From positions 1-18,146 of the forward strand of contig JBFWVD010000089.1 in assembly GCA_050246915.1 (NCBI GenBank): a DNA stretch of 18,146 nt, written 5' to 3'. A program made the position numbers and the translations under genes. This DNA comes from JBFWVD01 sp050246915 (GTDB lineage Bacteria > Actinomycetota > Acidimicrobiia > Acidimicrobiales > Ilumatobacteraceae). Shown piece after piece: positions 15,423 to 18,146 of this stretch (position 1 is its first letter; every line of letters starts with the position of its first letter). The notes below the pieces were generated by a model. It worked only from the letters and a program-made list of their open reading frames with translations. It had not been told where the DNA came from and did not search any database.

Positions 15423-15577
15423 GTGCGTGCCTGTCCGATGCTGCGGGCCGGACGTCGGGGACTCGGGCCTCTCTGCGATTGGGCATGCGGTGAGGCCGCG
15501 CGTTTGCTCGACGGCATCGGCGGGTACTCGGCCATGCGAGCGGGCGCCCAACAGTCCTCAGCCCGCGGGAGGTTGTC

Positions 15578-16513
15578 ATGGCCGGAGTCTCGAGATCCAT
15601 GTTCCGTTCGCGCTGGGCTGCGGTAGGCGCAGCAGTGGCGGTGTCCGTTGGTGCTGGGGGAGTGTTCAACTCCTGGGCGGCACCCGGCTCGCCTTCGGCG
15701 GCGAGCTTCGTGCCGATCACTCCGTGTCGACTGATGGATACACGCACCGGCGTGTTCAATGTCGGGCCACGCAACACGCCACTCGGGGCGGGTGAGGTGT
15801 ACGCGCCGACGGTGCGCGGCACCACTGGCGACTGCACCATCCCGGCCACGGCCACGGCGGTCTCGCTCAACGTCACCTACGCGAACCCGTCGGCGGGGAG
15901 CTTCGCCACCGTCTATCCGGCGGACAAGCCGCGACCCAACACCTCCAACCTGAACTGGGTGGCTGGTCAGGACCCGGCTCCGAACGCGGTGACGTCGCAG
16001 CTGTCGGCCGACGGCAAGCTGGCGTTCTACAACTACGCGGGCACCGTCAACCTCGTCGCGGACATCGTCGGGTACTACGAGCCCGCCTCGTCTCTGTTGG
16101 CGTCGGCGTTGCCATCCGGCCAGACCATCGCCGGCGCGTGGGGAGGTCGCTACATTGCCCCGCAGCTGGCCGCCAACAACACCTACTTGATCTCGACCAG
16201 CTTCCCCGTACGGGCTCCGGTGCCCCTCGGCGATGCCGACGTCAACGTCGCCGCCAACGCGGCCGCCGGTGACCCCGATGCGGCCTGTACCGGAACGGCC
16301 GACAATCCGACGGCGCCCCCGGGGAAGGTGTGCATCTACGTGAGCCGCGCCAACAACGCATCGGTCACCGGGTTCCGACTGACCGACCCTGGCACCGGCG
16401 GCACCTCACCGGGGGACGCCTACGGTTTCGTGGTGCGGATCCTCGACGCAGGAACCGTTGGCAACACAGCAACGGTCAACGCAGAAGGCACCTGGGCCTA
16501 TACCGCGCCCTGA
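15578..16513 (+). CDS. Secreted protein with TPCRLxDTR-type beta-rich domain
   Basis: Encodes 311 aa. The ATG at 15578 has GGGAGG 5 bases upstream. Residues 1-36 are a signal peptide: basic start (RSRW), hydrophobic AVGAAVAVSVGAGGVF, and likely cleavage near SWAAPG. Residues 43-168 form a domain seen repeatedly in Acidimicrobiia and other actinobacterial exported proteins: FVPITPCRLMDTRTG, then VSLNVTYANPSAGSFATVYP, SNLNWVAGQ and VNLVADIVGYYEP. Cys50 and Cys86 could pair. Its role is unknown, and these domains are often in surface or wall-associated proteins. The C-terminal part (about 170-311) is Ala/Gly/Thr-rich and predicted beta, with another Cys pair (DAACTG and KVCIYVS). It resembles no family I can name. 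It diverges from formate dehydrogenase and is convergent with the TIGR03086-like gene. Confidence 0.85.
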   Translation: MAGVSRSMFRSRWAAVGAAVAVSVGAGGVFNSWAAPGSPSAASFVPITPCRLMDTRTGVFNVGPRNTPLGAGEVYAPTVRGTTGDCTIPATATAVSLNVTYANPSAGSFATVYPADKPRPNTSNLNWVAGQDPAPNAVTSQLSADGKLAFYNYAGTVNLVADIVGYYEPASSLLASALPSGQTIAGAWGGRYIAPQLAANNTYLISTSFPVRAPVPLGDADVNVAANAAAGDPDAACTGTADNPTAPPGKVCIYVSRANNASVTGFRLTDPGTGGTSPGDAYGFVVRILDAGTVGNTATVNAEGTWAYTAP

Positions 16514-16522
16514 TCGTCGGGC

Positions 16523-16564
16523 ATCGACCTCACGGGGGAGTAGATCGACCTCACGGGGGAGTAG
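16523..16564. repeat. Perfect 21-bp direct repeat (two copies) at a gene end
   Basis: The same 21 bases occur back to back at 16523-16543 and 16544-16564 (unit begins ATCGACCTCACGG and ends GGGAGTAG). The right copy contains the stop codon and last codons of the minus-strand gene ending at 16551. The left copy lies in the 37-base gap before the secreted-protein gene's end. It is most likely a recent tandem duplication. The two copies are not palindromic, so they do not form a terminator. Confidence 0.95.
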
Positions 16565-17117
16565 TGCGACCGGATCGAGCGGCGAGACGATCGAACGCAC
16601 TGGCACCAACGGGTGCCTCCCGTGGGGTCGAGAAGACCCTCGGGTTGTCGATCACCTCCGATGGCAAGGCGTCGAGCACCGCGTCGGTGTACGACACGAG
16701 ATGCAAGGGTGCTTGACGTTCGATGCCGAGGCTCGCGCACAGATCCCAACCGTGGAGCAGATGATCCATCTGATGGGTTCGGATCGAAAAGGAGGCAGCT
16801 ACGCGCCCATAGGGCAAGGTGAGCGTCTGGGTCAGGTCCACGGCGCGCCACGCGCTCGCCGCGCGATGAGCAGTGGAGACGTATGCACCCTGCGCATCGT
16901 CACCGATGAGGTCACCCATGATGAGTGGGACGTCGGGCGCCATGCCCTCTGCAGCCATGGCATACATCACGTTGCCACCGACCATGTGATTGATGAGATG
17001 ACGAACGATCCACCCTGCACACGGCGTGGGACGGTCCAGGTGTTCCGGTTGCACCAGAGCGACGCAAGACGTCGCCCACTCGAGCGTTTCGGCCAAGGCT
17101 TCGATCATGTCGTCCAT
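16551..17117 (-). CDS. TIGR03086-like metal-binding protein (mycothiol-dependent maleylpyruvate isomerase/DinB-like fold)
   Basis: Encodes 188 aa. The ATG at 17117 fits the family N-terminus and has a weak AGGG ribosome site. Further upstream starts would overlap the small divergent gene. The four-helix-bundle signatures are present: PTPCAGWIVRHLINHMVGG (31-48) and, near the middle of the chain, THQMDHLLHGWDLC (114-127). His44, Asp118 and His122 are candidates for the divalent metal triad. Family members are cytoplasmic and some use mycothiol as co-substrate; the actual reaction is unknown for most. The C-terminus ends in a 21-bp duplicated segment. It stands alone and diverges from the 57-aa membrane protein. 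Confidence 0.85.
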   Translation of the reverse strand: MDDMIEALAETLEWATSCVALVQPEHLDRPTPCAGWIVRHLINHMVGGNVMYAMAAEGMAPDVPLIMGDLIGDDAQGAYVSTAHRAASAWRAVDLTQTLTLPYGRVAASFSIRTHQMDHLLHGWDLCASLGIERQAPLHLVSYTDAVLDALPSEVIDNPRVFSTPREAPVGASAFDRLAARSGRTTPP

Positions 17118-17156
17118 GTGACAACCCTGCCACGTGATGGTGCAGGCTCTGGGGCG

Positions 17157-17330
17157 ATGGCAGCAGATCGATGGGATGACGGCGACGACTGGGACGAGAC
17201 GGACCCGCTGGACGGGCCGAGACAACGCAGTGGTCGGAACCTGTTCGTGGTGCGATCGTTCGCCGTCCTCGTACTCGTGGCGATCATCGCCGGATTGGTG
17301 TGGCCCATCATCAACCTGGCGCGGCGCTGA
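17157..17330 (+). CDS. Small single-span membrane protein
   Basis: Encodes 57 aa from the ATG at 17157. The product has an acidic N-terminal half (DRWDDGDDWDETDPLDG), then a basic stretch (RQRSGR), then one hydrophobic span of about 20 residues near the end (SFAVLVLVAIIAGLVWPIIN) and a basic LARR tail. This arrangement favours the acidic half in the cytoplasm by the positive-inside rule. GGGGCG before the ATG is a poor ribosome site. The reading frame extends upstream, but only across the antisense strand of the neighbouring gene. Its TGA directly abuts the stop codon of the next, convergent gene. I do not recognise a family; similar tiny acidic membrane proteins occur in actinobacteria. Confidence 0.6.
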   Translation: MAADRWDDGDDWDETDPLDGPRQRSGRNLFVVRSFAVLVLVAIIAGLVWPIINLARR

Positions 17331-18041
17331 TCACGTCGGAACGGCGCGAACCGGGACCGGTTGGTCGCCCTGTCGAAGGGCAGCAACCACGGGGGCGATC
17401 GGGCTGAGCATGAACACTTCGCTCATCCGGCGCACCAACGCCGTTTGACCGTTGAACACCACCGCTCCATCTCGGATGGCTGAGCGCAGGTCGATGCGGC
17501 CGAGCCACACCATGTAGAGCACCGCGAGGTCGGCCTCGATCAGCACGTCGACATCGAACCCCGGGTCGTGGGTGCACAGGGAGGGACCCAACGCGTCGCG
17601 CACCACCCAGAACCGGCGCGGTTCGCCGATGAACCGGAACTCGAGCACGACGCGTCGATCGGGCAGCTTCGCGAAGTCGAGTCGATCGTGAGCCCACCAC
17701 ATGAGCAACTCCGGGTCGAGCTCATCGTGGTGTGGTTCACCGAACTGCCACTTGGCTCCCCACTCGCCGAGTCCGAACACGATGGGATGCAGATCGCGAC
17801 CAGCGGGGGTGAGCAGATACTCGCCGTCGAGATGCTCCACGACGCCAGCCATCTCCAGTTGCCGCAGCCGCTTGGCCAGCAATGACCGGGAGAGCCGAGG
17901 GTTGCCGCGGGCGAGATCGTTGAACCGTGTTGTGCCCAGGAGAAGATCGCGCACGATCAACAACGACCATCTCTCACCGAGCACTTCGACGGCTCGGGTG
18001 ATGGGGCAGTACTGGCCGTAGCCGCCCTCGCTGAGTGGCAC
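17331..18041 (-). CDS. HxlR-family transcriptional regulator with C-terminal SCP2-like domain
   Basis: Encodes 236 aa. The GTG at 18041 is chosen because a perfect AAGGAGG (18047-18053) lies 5 bases before it. Longer starts at 18065 (ATG) and 18140 (GTG) are open but lack such a site. The N-terminal winged-helix domain is typical HxlR: YCPITRAVEVLGERWSLLIV (10-29), RFNDLARGNPRLSRSLLAKR (the recognition-helix region), LEMAGVVEHLDGEYLLTPAG (the wing) and a final helix. The second half (about 110-236) is an alpha/beta domain resembling the sterol-carrier (SCP2-like) modules found in some HxlR proteins, perhaps a ligand sensor. It binds DNA as a dimer, and its targets are unknown. No autoregulatory palindrome is visible in the 105 bases left upstream in this window. 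Confidence 0.88.
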   Translation of the reverse strand: MPLSEGGYGQYCPITRAVEVLGERWSLLIVRDLLLGTTRFNDLARGNPRLSRSLLAKRLRQLEMAGVVEHLDGEYLLTPAGRDLHPIVFGLGEWGAKWQFGEPHHDELDPELLMWWAHDRLDFAKLPDRRVVLEFRFIGEPRRFWVVRDALGPSLCTHDPGFDVDVLIEADLAVLYMVWLGRIDLRSAIRDGAVVFNGQTALVRRMSEVFMLSPIAPVVAALRQGDQPVPVRAVPT

Positions 18042-18146
18042 GGGAGCCTCCTTCGCCGGGGTCATCTCGGTCGGGTTCGATGAGGCGATCGGATCACGAC
18101 GTCGTCGACGCCGTGGGACGTGGTCCAGATCGTGAACCACGCTAGT

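Noticed and set aside
18042..18140. Longer N-terminus for the HxlR regulator
   Set aside because: Arg-rich and without a ribosome site, whereas GTG 18041 has a perfect AAGGAGG at 5 bases.

Overview
The window is a high-GC bacterial chromosome segment, most likely from an actinobacterium of the Acidimicrobiia (Ilumatobacter-like) type. This assignment is an inference from four things: an F420-type luciferase-like oxidoreductase; a mycothiol-isomerase/TIGR03086-like protein; a secreted protein with the TPCRLxDTR domain that is frequent in Acidimicrobiia; and several near-leaderless promoters of the TANNNT type. No rRNA, tRNA, insertion sequence, phage gene or CRISPR array was found. Gene density is high and no gap exceeds 200 bases.

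Layout. Positions 1-408 (-) hold the start of a flavin-nucleotide-binding (PPOX-like) protein cut by the window edge and apparently frameshifted. Positions 608-2254 (+) encode a beta-propeller-like lipoprotein. A two-gene, translationally coupled minus-strand operon follows (F420-dependent oxidoreductase 4309-3323, then Gfo/Idh/MocA dehydrogenase 3326-2307). Divergent from it is a plus-strand run: class A penicillin-binding protein (4365-6644), C4 zinc-ribbon coiled-coil protein (6679-7386), small membrane protein (7403-7891) and histidine phosphatase (7893-8465). A hot-dog thioesterase (9047-8493, -) carries a striking in-frame 18-bp tandem repeat. It diverges from an unrecognised 146-aa protein (9109-9549, +). 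A strong hairpin terminator at 9580-9611 separates that gene from a Prx5-type peroxiredoxin (10120-9638, -).

The centre of metabolic interest is 15407-10192 (-): a complete two-polypeptide NAD-dependent formate dehydrogenase. The first protein fuses the gamma (NuoE-like) and beta (NuoF-like) subunits. The second is the NuoG-like/molybdopterin alpha subunit with what looks like the delta (FdsD) subunit fused to its C-terminus. The stop of the first overlaps the start of the second. Together they would pass electrons from formate at a Mo-bisPGD/Cys site through an iron-sulphur chain to FMN and NAD+. No fdhD or molybdenum cofactor genes lie in the window.

Divergent from the formate dehydrogenase is a secreted DTR-domain protein (15578-16513, +). 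Then come a TIGR03086-type metal-binding protein (17117-16551, -), a 57-aa single-span membrane protein (17157-17330, +) and an HxlR-family regulator (18041-17331, -). I did not find an obviously unprecedented system. The most unusual items are the alpha-delta formate dehydrogenase fusion, the hexapeptide minisatellite inside the thioesterase, the probable frameshift in the first gene, and the recurrent leaderless promoter architecture.
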